A stretch of DNA of 17,704 nucleotides from Pseudomonadota bacterium (GCA_023425455.1 JAFACP010000420.1:1-17704), one strand, 5' to 3'; positions 8,517-16,154 are shown, counted from the stretch's first letter. Notes: a model not told the origin generated them from the sequence alone. Numbers and translations: made by a program.

Positions 8517-9938
8517 TTACAGTACGTGAACAGATGCGGTGTTGGTGGTGCCGCTTGGAACCAGCGCACCCGAAACCATTACCACAACGTCACCTTTCTG
8601 AGCCAGGCCACAATCAACCAGCTCCAGCGCAACTTCTTTACCCAGACGGTAGAAATCGTCAGTGGAGGCGATCTCTTTCACCAGGTGTGGGATAACGCCC
8701 TTGCTCAGCACCAGCTGACGCGCGGTGGTTTCGTTGGTGGTCAGCGCCAGGATGGTGGCATCCGGGAAGTATTTGCGGATTGCGCGAGCAGATTTACCGC
8801 CCTGGGTCGCCACGACGATCAGCGGGGCTTCCAGCTTCTCAGCGGTTTCAACCGCGCCACGGCACACCGCTTCGGTGATACGCAGCTTACGGCTGTCGTT
8901 GTTGTAGTCCAGACGGCTGGTCATCACGCGGTCAGTACGTTCGCAGATGGTGGCCATGATGCCGACCGCTTCCAGCGGGTATTTACCTTTCGCGGATTCG
9001 CCAGACAGCATGACCGCATCGGTACCGTCGAGAATGGCGTTTGCCACGTCGCCGGCTTCAGCGCGGGTAGGGCGTGGGTTTTTGATCATGGAGTCCAGCA
9101 TCTGCGTCGCGGTGATCACCACTTTACGCGCGCGAACACACTTCTCGATCATCATCTTCTGCGCGAAGATAACTTCTTCAACCGGGATCTCTACGCCGAG
9201 GTCACCACGCGCAACCATGATGCCGTCAGACGCTTCGAGGATTTCGTCGAAGTTGTTCAGGCCTTCCTGGTTTTCAATTTTGGAGATGATCTGGATCTTC
9301 TCGCCGCCGTGAGCTTTCAGGTGTTCACGGATTTCTACCACGTCGGAACGTTTACGAATAAAGGAGGCGGCAACGAAATCAACGCCCTGTTCGCAACCGA
9401 AGATCAGATCTTGTTTATCTTTTTCAGCCAGCGCTGGCAGCGCGATGGAAACGCCCGGCAGGTTAACGCCTTTGTTTTCACCCAGATCGCCGTTGTTCAG
9501 CACTTTACAAATGACCTTGTTACCTTCGATAGCGGTCACTTCCATACCGATCAGGCCATCATCCACCAGCACGGTGTTACCGACGGACAGATCGCTGGTG
9601 AAACCTTCATAGGTCACTGCAACGATTTCATTGTTACCGACCACAGACTTATCGGTGGTGAAGGTGAAGGTCTGGCCCGCTTTCAGCGAAACATCGCTAC
9701 CGCCTTCCAGCTTGATGGTGCGGATTTCAGGACCTTTAGTGTCAAGCAGGATCGCGGCTTTCTTGCCGGTCTTGCTCATCACGTTGCGCAAGTTCTGGAT
9801 ACGCTGACCGTGTTCAGCATAGTCACCGTGAGAGAAGTTCAGACGCATAACGTTCATGCCGGCGTCCAGCATTTTGCTCAGCATCTCTTCAGATTCGGTT
9901 TTTGGGCCGATGGTGCAAACAATTTTCGTCTTTTTCAT
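8517..9938 (-). CDS. pykF: PykF, pyruvate kinase I
   Basis: PykF transfers phosphate from phosphoenolpyruvate to ADP in the last step of glycolysis. In E. coli it is activated by fructose-1,6-bisphosphate. The protein has 473 aa against 470 in E. coli; the extra residues fall near position 440, in [14 protein letters not shown]. The N-terminus [12 protein letters not shown], the metal/substrate region [12 protein letters not shown], the [11 protein letters not shown] motif and the [11 protein letters not shown] region are all typical. Translation starts at 9938 with a weak ribosome site (AAGACTG). The leader is long, about 230 nt, and carries a strong hairpin and Cra sites. Cra (FruR) represses pykF in E. 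coli. Confidence 0.98.
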   Translation of the reverse strand: MKKTKIVCTIGPKTESEEMLSKMLDAGMNVMRLNFSHGDYAEHGQRIQNLRNVMSKTGKKAAILLDTKGPEIRTIKLEGGSDVSLKAGQTFTFTTDKSVVGNNEIVAVTYEGFTSDLSVGNTVLVDDGLIGMEVTAIEGNKVICKVLNNGDLGENKGVNLPGVSIALPALAEKDKQDLIFGCEQGVDFVAASFIRKRSDVVEIREHLKAHGGEKIQIISKIENQEGLNNFDEILEASDGIMVARGDLGVEIPVEEVIFAQKMMIEKCVRARKVVITATQMLDSMIKNPRPTRAEAGDVANAILDGTDAVMLSGESAKGKYPLEAVGIMATICERTDRVMTSRLDYNNDSRKLRITEAVCRGAVETAEKLEAPLIVVATQGGKSARAIRKYFPDATILALTTNETTARQLVLSKGVIPHLVKEIASTDDFYRLGKEVALELVDCGLAQKGDVVVMVSGALVPSGTTNTASVHVL

Positions 9939-9980
9939 GACAGTCTTAGTCTTTAAGTTGGGAAGGATATGGAAATCTCG

Positions 9981-10004
9981 CTCCGGGGGCGCACCGCCGC
10001 GGAG
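9981..10004 (-). other. Strong stem-loop in the pykF leader
   Basis: On the minus strand CTCCG pairs with CGGAG, and inside it GGCG pairs with CGCC around GTG, with small internal bulges. It lies about 42 nt before the start codon. There is no T run, so it is not a terminator. A role in mRNA stability or translation is possible but unproven. Confidence 0.45.
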
Positions 10005-10142
10005 TCAAACCTGTGTTGCGAAATTGACTATGGCACGCACTAAGGATAGGTGACATCAAATGAGCGTGCAGAAGAAAGTGTGCCTGAGTTTCAGCCCAAC
10101 GAGAGAGAGGAGAAGTTGTACGTTGTTTTTTGTCTGCCAAGC

Positions 10143-10156
10143 GCTGAAACCATTCA
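10143..10156 (+). promoter_or_regulatory. Cra (FruR) operator of pykF
   Basis: GCTGAAACCATTCA matches the Cra consensus RSTGAAWCSNTHHW at all 14 positions. It lies about 11-24 bp after the likely transcription start, where bound Cra would block pykF. Cra repression of pykF is established in E. coli. Confidence 0.75.
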
Positions 10157-10173
10157 CCAGGGATTAGGCGCGC

Positions 10174-10202
10174 ATTATACGCTGATTTTCAGACAAAAGG
10201 AA
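10174..10202 (-). promoter_or_regulatory. pykF promoter
   Basis: On the minus strand a perfect -10, TATAAT, sits at 10174-10179. The -35 region, TTCCTT (10197-10202), is poor at 17-bp spacing. Transcription would start near 10167, giving a leader of about 230 nt. Confidence 0.7.
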
Positions 10203-10204
10203 AA

Positions 10205-10220
10205 TGAAAACAGCGTTTCA
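10205..10220. promoter_or_regulatory. Second Cra-like site upstream of pykF
   Basis: TGAAAACAGCGTTTCA is an imperfect palindrome. On the minus strand it fits the Cra consensus at 11 of 14 positions. It lies about 38-53 bp before the likely start, next to the -35 region. Confidence 0.35.
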
Positions 10221-10284
10221 AAAACAATCTGTGCAGATTCACATAAGATTGTTATCAAGGCGTTAAGCCATAATGACATCTTAT

Positions 10285-10309
10285 GGCGGCAGGCCAGACT
10301 CCCGCCGCC
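10285..10309 (-). other. GC-rich hairpin just after mtcC
   Basis: GGCGGCAGG (10285-10293) pairs with CCCGCCGCC (10301-10309) around a 7-nt loop, 6 nt past the mtcC stop. There is no T run on the minus strand, so it is not a standard terminator. It may protect the mRNA 3' end. A second inverted repeat, GCCATAA (10267-10273) with TTATGGC (10281-10287), shares its GGC and could compete with it. Confidence 0.5.
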
Positions 10310-10315
10310 GGATGC

Positions 10316-11464
10316 TTAATTTTTCAGCGCCTGAGCCAGATCGGCGATTAAGTCCTCCACGTCCTCAATGCCGACCGACAGGCGGATCAACTGAGGTACA
10401 ATCCCGCCTGCCAGCCGCAGGGTCTCCGGGATTGAGGCGTGGGTCATGCTGTAAGGCTGGCTGACCAGGCTTTCCACGCCGCCAAGACTTTCAGCCAGCG
10501 TAAACAGCCTCAGCTTGCGGATCACCTCCGCCGCGCGTTGCGCATCGCCTTTCACCACCAGCGAGATCATGCCGCCCGGCAGCGCCATCTGCGCCCGGGC
10601 GAGCGCATACTGCGGGTGCGACGGCAGGCCCGGATAAAAGACCGTCGCAACCTGAGGCTGCTGCTCCAGCCATTGCGCAATAGCCAGAGCGTTGGCGCTG
10701 TGCTTCTCTACGCGCAGCGAAAGGGTACGTATACCCCGCAGCGTCAGAAAACTGCTGAACGGATCAAGCACACCGCCGGTGGCGTTTTGCAGATAAGCCA
10801 GTTGCCCGGCAAGCGTCGGGTTATCGCCGACCACCGCCAGTCCGGCAATCACATCCGAATGGCCATTAAGGTATTTGGTTGCCGAGTGCACCACAATATC
10901 AAAACCCGACGCCAGCGGACGGTGAATGACCGGCGAAGCGAAGGTGTTGTCGGCGACGCTGATAAGGTTATGGCGCCGGGCGAGAGCGGCGATCCCTGCC
11001 AGGTCAGCAATTTTCAGCAGCGGATTGCTCGGGGTCTCGACCCAAATCATCCGCGTGTCCGGGCGTATTGCGGCCTCCAGGCCGGTCAGATCGCCGGATC
11101 TGACCCAGCTGACCTCAAGCCCGGCGCTGCGCTTGCGCACATTTTCAATCAGGCGATATGTCCCGCCGTACACATCATCAATGGCGACAAGATGGCTATC
11201 TTTGTCCAGCAGTTCGAGCACCGCTGAGACTGCCGCCAGGCCGGATGCAAAAGCAAAGCCCCGCGTGCCGCCTTCCAGTTCAGCGATGGCGGTCTCAAGC
11301 ACATGACGGGTTGGGTTGCCGCTACGGGCGTACTCATAGCTGCCAGGCTCCCCCGGAGAGCGTTGCGCAAACGTCGAGGTGGCATAGACAGGCGGCATTA
11401 CCGCGCCGTGCTGGTCGTTAAATTCACCGCTGTGAACGCTGAGAGTGGCCAGATTTTTCATCAT
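10316..11464 (-). CDS. mtcC: Cystathionine gamma-lyase (reverse transsulfuration)
   Basis: This 382-aa PLP enzyme belongs to the Cys/Met metabolism family. The PLP lysine is Lys197 in VVHSATKYLNGHSD. A YEYARSGNPTR motif (about 44-54) and ETPSNPLLKI (about 143-152) are family features. The family also includes cystathionine gamma-synthase and beta-lyase, which are hard to separate by eye. The lyase call rests on its place 12 nt after a cystathionine beta-synthase gene, the arrangement known as mtcBC in Klebsiella pneumoniae. It would cleave cystathionine to cysteine, 2-oxobutyrate and ammonia. Two adjacent ATG codons (11464 and 11461) are possible starts; the second is better spaced from AAGGA. 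A hairpin follows the stop, then pykF on the same strand. Confidence 0.88.
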   Translation of the reverse strand: MMKNLATLSVHSGEFNDQHGAVMPPVYATSTFAQRSPGEPGSYEYARSGNPTRHVLETAIAELEGGTRGFAFASGLAAVSAVLELLDKDSHLVAIDDVYGGTYRLIENVRKRSAGLEVSWVRSGDLTGLEAAIRPDTRMIWVETPSNPLLKIADLAGIAALARRHNLISVADNTFASPVIHRPLASGFDIVVHSATKYLNGHSDVIAGLAVVGDNPTLAGQLAYLQNATGGVLDPFSSFLTLRGIRTLSLRVEKHSANALAIAQWLEQQPQVATVFYPGLPSHPQYALARAQMALPGGMISLVVKGDAQRAAEVIRKLRLFTLAESLGGVESLVSQPYSMTHASIPETLRLAGGIVPQLIRLSVGIEDVEDLIADLAQALKN

Positions 11465-11476
11465 CTTTTCCTTTAT

Positions 11477-12847
11477 TTATTGCTGCGGACGGTTGCGCCA
11501 GGCGGTCAGAACATCGCTGCGCGTAATCAGACCCAGAAAACGGTCGTTGTCATTGATAACCGCTACCTGACCCCGGTCGAAAAGGGCGTTCAGGGCGCTT
11601 TCCGGCGCCTGTTTATCGAGGCATTCCACCTGGCGTGTCATCGCCTGCGTGACCGGCTGTGTGAAGCGATCTCCCTGACCGTCGATATGTCGCAGCAGAT
11701 CCCATTCGTCGATAATTCCCACGACCCTGCCGTTATCCAGCACCGGCAATTGTAAAATGTCATACAGACGCATTCGCGCCAGTACGGTGGCGAGCGTGTC
11801 GTCCGGCGAGGCGGTAACCGTAGCGCCTTCATCGTGGCGCAGGGCAATGTAATCGGAGAGATCGCCCGCCTGCGGTCGTGACATCAACCCCTGCTGGCGC
11901 ATCCAGTCATCGTTGAACATCTTCGACAGATATTTGTTTCCGCTATCGCAGGCGAATGTGACGACGCGCTTCGGCGTGGTTTGCCGCTGGCAATATTTCA
12001 GCGCGGCGGCGAGCAGCGTACCGCTGGATGAGCCCGCCAGAATGCCTTCTGTTTTCAGCAACGCGCGCGCGGTGGCGAAGGCTTCGCTGTCACTGATGCG
12101 CCAGGCGCGCCTGACGCCTTCAATGTGCGCCAGTGGGGGGATAAAGTCCTCGCCAATCCCCTCGACCAGCCAGCTGCCGGCATCCTGGTAGCGTCCGCTT
12201 TCGACCTGGTCGGCCAGTACCGAGCCCGCGGGGTCGGCAAGGATAAATTCGGTATGGGGGGAGTGTGCGGCAAACCACGCCTGCAGGCCGCCCAGCGTGC
12301 CGCCGGAGCCGACGCCGACCACAATGGCATCAATATTACCGTCCAGCTGTTGATACAACTCGGGTGCCGTTGTCGTCTGGTGCGCCAGCGGGTTGGCCTG
12401 ATTGTTGAACTGGTCAATATAAAACGCCCCGGGCAGGGTGTTCGCCAGCCGTTGCGCATAGTCCTGATAGTAGGCCGGGTGTCCCTTGTTGACGTCTGAG
12501 CGGGTCAGTATCACTTTCGCCCCCAGCGCGCGCAGGTGAAAAATTTTCTCCCGGCTCATTTTGTCGGGGACCACAAGGATCAGTGAGTAGCCTTTCTGCG
12601 CGGCGATAAGCGCCAGACCCAGTCCGGTATTGCCCGCTGTGGCTTCAACGATCGTGCCGCCCGGCTGCAGCTGGCCGTGGCGTTCCGCGTGGTTAATCAT
12701 CGACAGCGCGACGCGATCTTTGATCGACCCGCCGGGGTTCTGGTTTTCCAGCTTCAGAAACAGCGAGCAGCAGCCGGTATCAAGTTTGTGCAGCTGTATG
12801 AGCGGCGTCTGGCCGATAAGTTCGGTGACGGAGTGATAAATGGTCAT
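11477..12847 (-). CDS. mtcB: Cystathionine beta-synthase with CBS domain pair
   Basis: This 456-aa enzyme joins homocysteine and serine to cystathionine, the first step from homocysteine to cysteine. Residues 1-310 are a fold-type II PLP domain: Lys43 in NPGGSIKDR, ATAGNTGLGLAL (about 70-81), and the phosphate loop VGSGGTLGG (about 180). Residues about 335-450 form two CBS domains (ITASPDDT-like start, then VVGIIDEWDL and FLGLITRSDVL). These domains separate it from plain cysteine synthases CysK and CysM. No N-terminal haem domain of the vertebrate type is present. The ribosome site AAGGAG lies 7 nt before the ATG. It is first in the mtcBC operon and divergent from a methionine-type transporter, which fits recycling of methionine sulfur. 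CBS domains often bind adenosyl ligands such as S-adenosylmethionine; whether these do is unknown. Confidence 0.92.
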   Translation of the reverse strand: MTIYHSVTELIGQTPLIQLHKLDTGCCSLFLKLENQNPGGSIKDRVALSMINHAERHGQLQPGGTIVEATAGNTGLGLALIAAQKGYSLILVVPDKMSREKIFHLRALGAKVILTRSDVNKGHPAYYQDYAQRLANTLPGAFYIDQFNNQANPLAHQTTTAPELYQQLDGNIDAIVVGVGSGGTLGGLQAWFAAHSPHTEFILADPAGSVLADQVESGRYQDAGSWLVEGIGEDFIPPLAHIEGVRRAWRISDSEAFATARALLKTEGILAGSSSGTLLAAALKYCQRQTTPKRVVTFACDSGNKYLSKMFNDDWMRQQGLMSRPQAGDLSDYIALRHDEGATVTASPDDTLATVLARMRLYDILQLPVLDNGRVVGIIDEWDLLRHIDGQGDRFTQPVTQAMTRQVECLDKQAPESALNALFDRGQVAVINDNDRFLGLITRSDVLTAWRNRPQQ

Positions 12848-12877
12848 GGCATTCTCCTTTCAGAAGGTCGTGCCGGG

Positions 12878-12907
12878 ATAATAGGGCTGCGTAATTTTGA
12901 CAATAAA
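12878..12907 (-). promoter_or_regulatory. Candidate mtcBC promoter
   Basis: On the minus strand a -10 TATTAT (12878-12883) is preceded at 18 bp by a poor -35 TTTATT (12902-12907). TTGTCA just downstream of that -35 is too close (14 bp). A weak -35 would suit an activated promoter; mtcBC in Klebsiella is reported to need CysB or Cbl. I could not identify a CysB or Cbl site by eye. Confidence 0.35.
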
Positions 12908-12972
12908 GAATGTTTCACCAGGCGTTAGAACAGAAATGAATATCACTGCTGGTTTTGGCCGTCGGGGCAGCA

Positions 12973-13004
12973 AGACGTAAATCACCGCAGACGTGGAGAT
13001 GGCT
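12973..13004. promoter_or_regulatory. Tandem MetJ boxes between mtcB and metN
   Basis: MetJ binds tandem 8-bp repeats of AGACGTCT. Here AGACGTGG (12989-12996) and AGATGGCT (12997-13004) are adjacent, each 6 of 8. A further AGACGTAA (12973-12980, 6 of 8) lies in exact 8-bp phase, with one degenerate unit between. The boxes border a candidate -10 for metN and lie about 100-130 bp upstream of the mtcB start region, so both operons could respond to MetJ and S-adenosylmethionine. Confidence 0.55.
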
Positions 13005-13009
13005 ATAAC
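13004..13009 (+). promoter_or_regulatory. Candidate -10 of the metN-type operon
   Basis: TATAAC matches the -10 consensus at 5 of 6 positions and directly adjoins the MetJ boxes, which would fill the -35 to -10 spacer. No good -35 is seen. A second -10-like stretch, TAAAAT, occurs at 13014-13019. Use of this promoter would give a leader of about 230 nt. Confidence 0.35.
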
Positions 13010-13015
13010 CTGATA

Positions 13016-13247
13016 AAATGCTGAAAAAATGCGCAGTTAAGCCGGTAATGAACCGCACCATAGATGTGTGGCAGATAATCATTTCTGAAAAAAGACTAAA
13101 CGCGCTCTCGCCGCTTCCGGCGCTATTTATTCACTGCAGTTATAAGAAATGCCTTTTTGTTCATTTAAAAGCGGATAACGGCTGTTTACTATCTTTTGGA
13201 CATCCATACTTCTAAACCGCCATTCGCGGCACGGATAACCAATAAGC
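13016..13247 (+). other. Long leader or spacer before metN
   Basis: No convincing gene is present. A 65-codon frame (13018-13215) lacks a ribosome site and is probably chance. A short stem, CGCCG (13109-13113) with CGGCG (13118-13122), is followed by CTATTTATT and could attenuate weakly. A single MetJ-like box, AGATGTGT (13062-13069), is out of phase with the main cluster. Confidence 0.4.
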
Positions 13248-14270
13248 ATGATAGTTCTCAGGAATATTTCGAAGATTTTTGCTCACGGAAAGGTGGCGCT
13301 TACCGCCGTTGATAACGTCAACCTGACGATTGAACAGGGGCAAATCTACGGCATTATCGGCTACAGCGGTGCCGGGAAAAGCACGCTGATCCGGCTGCTG
13401 AACGGTCTGGAAAAGCCGAGCGCCGGGAGCGTCACCATCAACGGCCAGGATATTTCTGCCGCAAAGGGGGAAGCGCTGCGCCAGGCGCGGCTGAAGATCA
13501 GCATGGTGTTCCAGCACTTCAACCTGCTGTGGTCGCGCACCGTCAACGAAAACATCGCCTTCTCAATGCAGATTGCCGGGGCGCCAAAAGAGACCATTAA
13601 GCGTCGGGTGGCCGAGCTGGTGGAGCTTGTCGGGTTAACAGGCCGCGAGAATGCCTATCCGTCGCAGCTCAGCGGCGGCCAGAAACAGCGCGTTGGTATC
13701 GCCCGCGCGCTGGCGAATAACCCGGACGTGCTGCTCTGCGATGAGGCGACCTCCGCGCTTGATCCGCAGACCACCGATCAGATCCTTGACCTGCTGCTGG
13801 ATATCAACCGCCGTTTCAAATTGATCATCGTGCTGATCACCCACGAAATGCACGTGGTACGTAAAATTTGCGATCGCGTGGCGGTGATGGAAAACGGCAG
13901 GGTGGTGGAAGAGGGGGATGTACTGAGCGTTTTCACCCATCCACAGCAGCCCATCACCCGGCAGTTTGTCCGTCAGGTAAGTCAGTATGCGGAGGATGAG
14001 GCGTTTAACAGCGAACTGGCAGGTGAGCTTGCAGGTGCGGTGATCAAACTGACCTTTACCGGCCACAGCACCCATAAGCCGGTCGTCGGTGAACTCACGC
14101 TGCGCTATGGTCTGCCGTTTAACATTCTGCACGGAAAAATGACGCAAACCGCGCACGGCGTCTTCGGTCAGCTGTGGCTCCACGTCGGGGCCTCTGAACA
14201 ACAGCTGAACAATATTCTCGCCGATTTCAGGCACAACGATATTGACGGCGAGGTAATTAAACATGACTGA
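13248..14270 (+). CDS. metN: Methionine-type ABC transporter, ATP-binding protein (MetN family)
   Basis: This 340-aa cytoplasmic ATPase would power import of methionine or a related sulfur compound. Walker A is GYSGAGKST (residues 38-46), the signature is LSGGQ (141-145), Walker B is VLLCDE (161-166), and the switch His is in LITHEM. Residues about 262-340 form the C-terminal NIL domain found in MetN, which in E. coli binds methionine and shuts the transporter down. E. coli MetN has 343 aa and a similar layout. The ribosome site is weak: only AAG near the ATG at 13248, with GGAT 11 nt away. The stop overlaps metI by 8 nt. Enterics carry metNIQ elsewhere (near rcsF in E. coli), so this is probably a second, specialised set. 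Confidence 0.92.
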   Translation: MIVLRNISKIFAHGKVALTAVDNVNLTIEQGQIYGIIGYSGAGKSTLIRLLNGLEKPSAGSVTINGQDISAAKGEALRQARLKISMVFQHFNLLWSRTVNENIAFSMQIAGAPKETIKRRVAELVELVGLTGRENAYPSQLSGGQKQRVGIARALANNPDVLLCDEATSALDPQTTDQILDLLLDINRRFKLIIVLITHEMHVVRKICDRVAVMENGRVVEEGDVLSVFTHPQQPITRQFVRQVSQYAEDEAFNSELAGELAGAVIKLTFTGHSTHKPVVGELTLRYGLPFNILHGKMTQTAHGVFGQLWLHVGASEQQLNNILADFRHNDIDGEVIKHD

Positions 14271-14931
14271 GCATCTCTTTCCGCACCTGAAGTGGGAGCA
14301 GCTGTGGGCGGCAACGCAGGAGACGCTGTATATGACCGCGCTGTCGGGCGTGGCGACATTTGTTCTCGGGATTGTCCTTGGGCTGGCGCTGTTTTTAACC
14401 GCCCGCGGCGGATTGTTCCACAATCGTACTCTCTACGGCGTCATCTCCATCGTGGTAAACGTGTTTCGTTCTGTCCCGTTTATCATCCTGATTGTGCTGC
14501 TGATCCCGTTTACCAAAACCATCGTCGGCACCATTCTCGGCGCCAATGCGGCGCTACCGGCCCTGATTGTAGGGGCCGCGCCGTTCTATGCCCGGCTGGT
14601 CGAAATTGCCCTGCGCGAAGTGGACAAGGGGGTTATCGAAGCGACGCGATCAATGGGCGCACGCCTGAGCACCTTAATTTTTCGCGTGCTCCTGCCGGAG
14701 TCATCCCCGGCGCTGGTCTCCGGTATCACGGTGACGCTGATTGCGCTGGTGAGTTACAGCGCCATGGCTGGCGTTATTGGGGCCGGTGGCCTCGGAAATC
14801 TGGCGTACCTGGAAGGATTTCAGCGTAACCACAACGATGTCACGCTGGTGGCGACGGTGACCATTTTAATCATCGTCTTCATTATTCAGCTCTGCGGCGA
14901 TGTCATGACTTCACTGTTAGACAAAAGATAA
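14263..14931 (+). CDS. metI: Methionine-type ABC transporter, permease (MetI family)
   Basis: This 222-aa inner-membrane permease has about five hydrophobic segments, at roughly residues 19-42, 58-80, 88-108, 155-178 and 195-215. The coupling motif of ABC permeases lies between the third and fourth: EATRSMGAR through VLLPE (about 127-148). The E. coli MetI has 217 aa and the same plan. It starts within the end of metN (8-nt overlap), implying translational coupling, and is followed after 25 nt by the binding protein. It would form the pore with MetN as the ATPase dimer. Confidence 0.92.
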   Translation: MTEHLFPHLKWEQLWAATQETLYMTALSGVATFVLGIVLGLALFLTARGGLFHNRTLYGVISIVVNVFRSVPFIILIVLLIPFTKTIVGTILGANAALPALIVGAAPFYARLVEIALREVDKGVIEATRSMGARLSTLIFRVLLPESSPALVSGITVTLIALVSYSAMAGVIGAGGLGNLAYLEGFQRNHNDVTLVATVTILIIVFIIQLCGDVMTSLLDKR

Positions 14932-14956
14932 TCACCCATCACACAGGAACCTCATC

Positions 14957-15769
14957 ATGAAAAAAACACTGACCCTGATCGCCGCCGCCACCCTGAGCGC
15001 GCTCAGTTTTGCCGCCTGGGCCGACACCCTCACCGTGGGCGCGTCCAACACCCCGCACGCGGAAATTCTGGAGCAGGCGAAGCCGATTCTGGCGAAACAG
15101 GGGATCGATCTGGAGATTAAACCCTTCCAGGACTATATCCTGCCCAACACCGCGCTGGCGGGCCGTGATATTGACGCCAACTATTTCCAGCACATTCCCT
15201 ATCTCAACAGCGTGCTGAAGGATCATGCGGGCGATAAGGATTACGATTTTGTCAGCGCCGGTGCAATCCACATCGAGCCAATCGGCATCTACTCGAAGAA
15301 ATACAAATCGCTGAAGGATCTGCCCGAAGGCGGCAAAATCATCATGCGTGACGCCGTCTCTGAAGAGGGGCGTATTCTCTCGATCTTCGAAAAAGAGGGG
15401 GTGATTACGCTGAAACCGGGTATCGACAAAGTGACCGCGCGCATCAGCGATATTGTTGATAATCCGAAAAAGCTGCAGTTTTTACCTAATGTAGAAGCCT
15501 CCCTGCTGCCGCAGATGTATAACAACGATGAAGGTGATGCGGTGGTCATTAACGCCAACTATGCGATTGATGCGGGTCTGGATCCGGTGCACGATCCCAT
15601 TGCCGTAGAGAGTGGCGAAAACAACCCGTATGCCAACATCATTACCGTCCATCGCGGTGACGAGAAGAAAAAAGATATTGTCGCACTGGTGAATGTGTTG
15701 CACTCAAAAGCGATTCAGGACTGGATCCGTACCAAATACAAAGGCGCTGTGATCCCCGTCAACAACTAA
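14957..15769 (+). CDS. metQ: MetQ/NlpA-type periplasmic substrate-binding protein
   Basis: This 270-aa protein delivers substrate to MetNI. It has a signal peptide MKKTLTLIAAATLSALSFA ending AWA, with likely signal peptidase I cleavage after Ala22. No cysteine occurs at that site or anywhere in the protein, so it cannot be a lipoprotein, unlike E. coli MetQ. The family motifs are present: DYILPNTAL, DIDANYFQHIPYL, IGIYSKKYKSL and INANYAIDAGL. The middle region EEGRILSIFEKEGVITL differs from the E. coli MetQ segment around NLGRSLLLLQ, so the ligand may differ (methionine, methionine sulfoxide, D-methionine or another thioether). The ribosome site AGGA lies about 10 nt before the ATG. The gene ends the operon, and a strong terminator follows. 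Confidence 0.9.
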   Translation: MKKTLTLIAAATLSALSFAAWADTLTVGASNTPHAEILEQAKPILAKQGIDLEIKPFQDYILPNTALAGRDIDANYFQHIPYLNSVLKDHAGDKDYDFVSAGAIHIEPIGIYSKKYKSLKDLPEGGKIIMRDAVSEEGRILSIFEKEGVITLKPGIDKVTARISDIVDNPKKLQFLPNVEASLLPQMYNNDEGDAVVINANYAIDAGLDPVHDPIAVESGENNPYANIITVHRGDEKKKDIVALVNVLHSKAIQDWIRTKYKGAVIPVNN

Positions 15770-15788
15770 TCTTCTGATTTTAAAGATA

Positions 15789-15822
15789 AAGCCCGGTGAG
15801 TTCCTTACCGGGCTTCTTTTTT
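15789..15822 (+). terminator. Terminator of the metNIQ-type operon
   Basis: AAGCCCGGTGAG pairs with CTTACCGGGCTT around TTC (one G-T wobble), followed by C and six T. It is a classic strong rho-independent terminator. Confidence 0.95.
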
Positions 15823-15877
15823 GTATCCAGCCGGTGAATCATTTAAGCTGAGTTTTTAGAGCAATGGAGTGATGGCA

Positions 15878-16087
15878 ATGGGCAATGTGACCAAAGACGA
15901 CGCGCTGTATCAGGAGATGTGCCGGGTAGTGGGGAAGGTGGTTCTGGAGATGCGCGATTTAGGCCAGGAGCCAAAACATATTGTCATCGCAGGAGTACTA
16001 CGCACGGCGCTGGCAAACCAGCGCATCAGGCGCAGCGCCCTGACAACCGAGGCGATGGAGACGGTGGTGAAAGCGCTGGCGGGCTAA
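15878..16087 (+). CDS. fumD: FumD (YdhZ) family protein
   Basis: This 69-aa protein is nearly the same throughout as E. coli YdhZ, with MCRVVGKVVLEMRDLGQEPKHI and the IAGVLRTALANQRI segment. YdhZ was renamed FumD after a metabolomics screen reported fumarase activity; no classical fumarase domain is visible, so the activity deserves caution. The start at 15878 (MGNVTKDD) matches the E. coli N-terminus and has GGAG 8 nt upstream; GTG 15869 and ATG 15872 are too close to that site. In E. coli it lies next to pykF; here about 5.6 kb of mtc/met genes separate the two. I see no strong plus-strand terminator after it. Confidence 0.92.
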   Translation: MGNVTKDDALYQEMCRVVGKVVLEMRDLGQEPKHIVIAGVLRTALANQRIRRSALTTEAMETVVKALAG

Positions 16088-16126
16088 GGCTGCAGGCGGC
16101 GAGTCGCGATCTCCCGCACCACGAAA

Positions 16127-16154
16127 TAAAAAACGCCGGCACAGCGTCCGGCGT
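16127..16154 (-). terminator. Terminator of the small acidic protein gene
   Basis: On the minus strand ACGCCGG (complement of 16148-16154) pairs with CCGGCGT (complement of 16133-16139) around eight bases and runs into six T. On the plus strand no T run follows, so it serves mainly the minus-strand gene at 16170-16310. Confidence 0.85.

Noticed and set aside
8526..9956. A 476-codon plus-strand open frame covering all of pykF
   Set aside because: It is the antisense shadow of a highly biased, highly expressed gene. The translation is low in hydrophobic order, has no recognisable motif, and PykF on the other strand is certain.
13074..13086. GATAATCATTTCT, resembling a Fur box
   Set aside because: Only the left half is good and the symmetric half fails. 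The neighbouring genes are for sulfur metabolism and transport with no iron link.
13018..13215. A 65-codon, cysteine-containing frame in the metN leader, considered as a leader peptide
   Set aside because: No ribosome site precedes it, cysteines are scattered and not clustered, and no attenuator with a T run follows.
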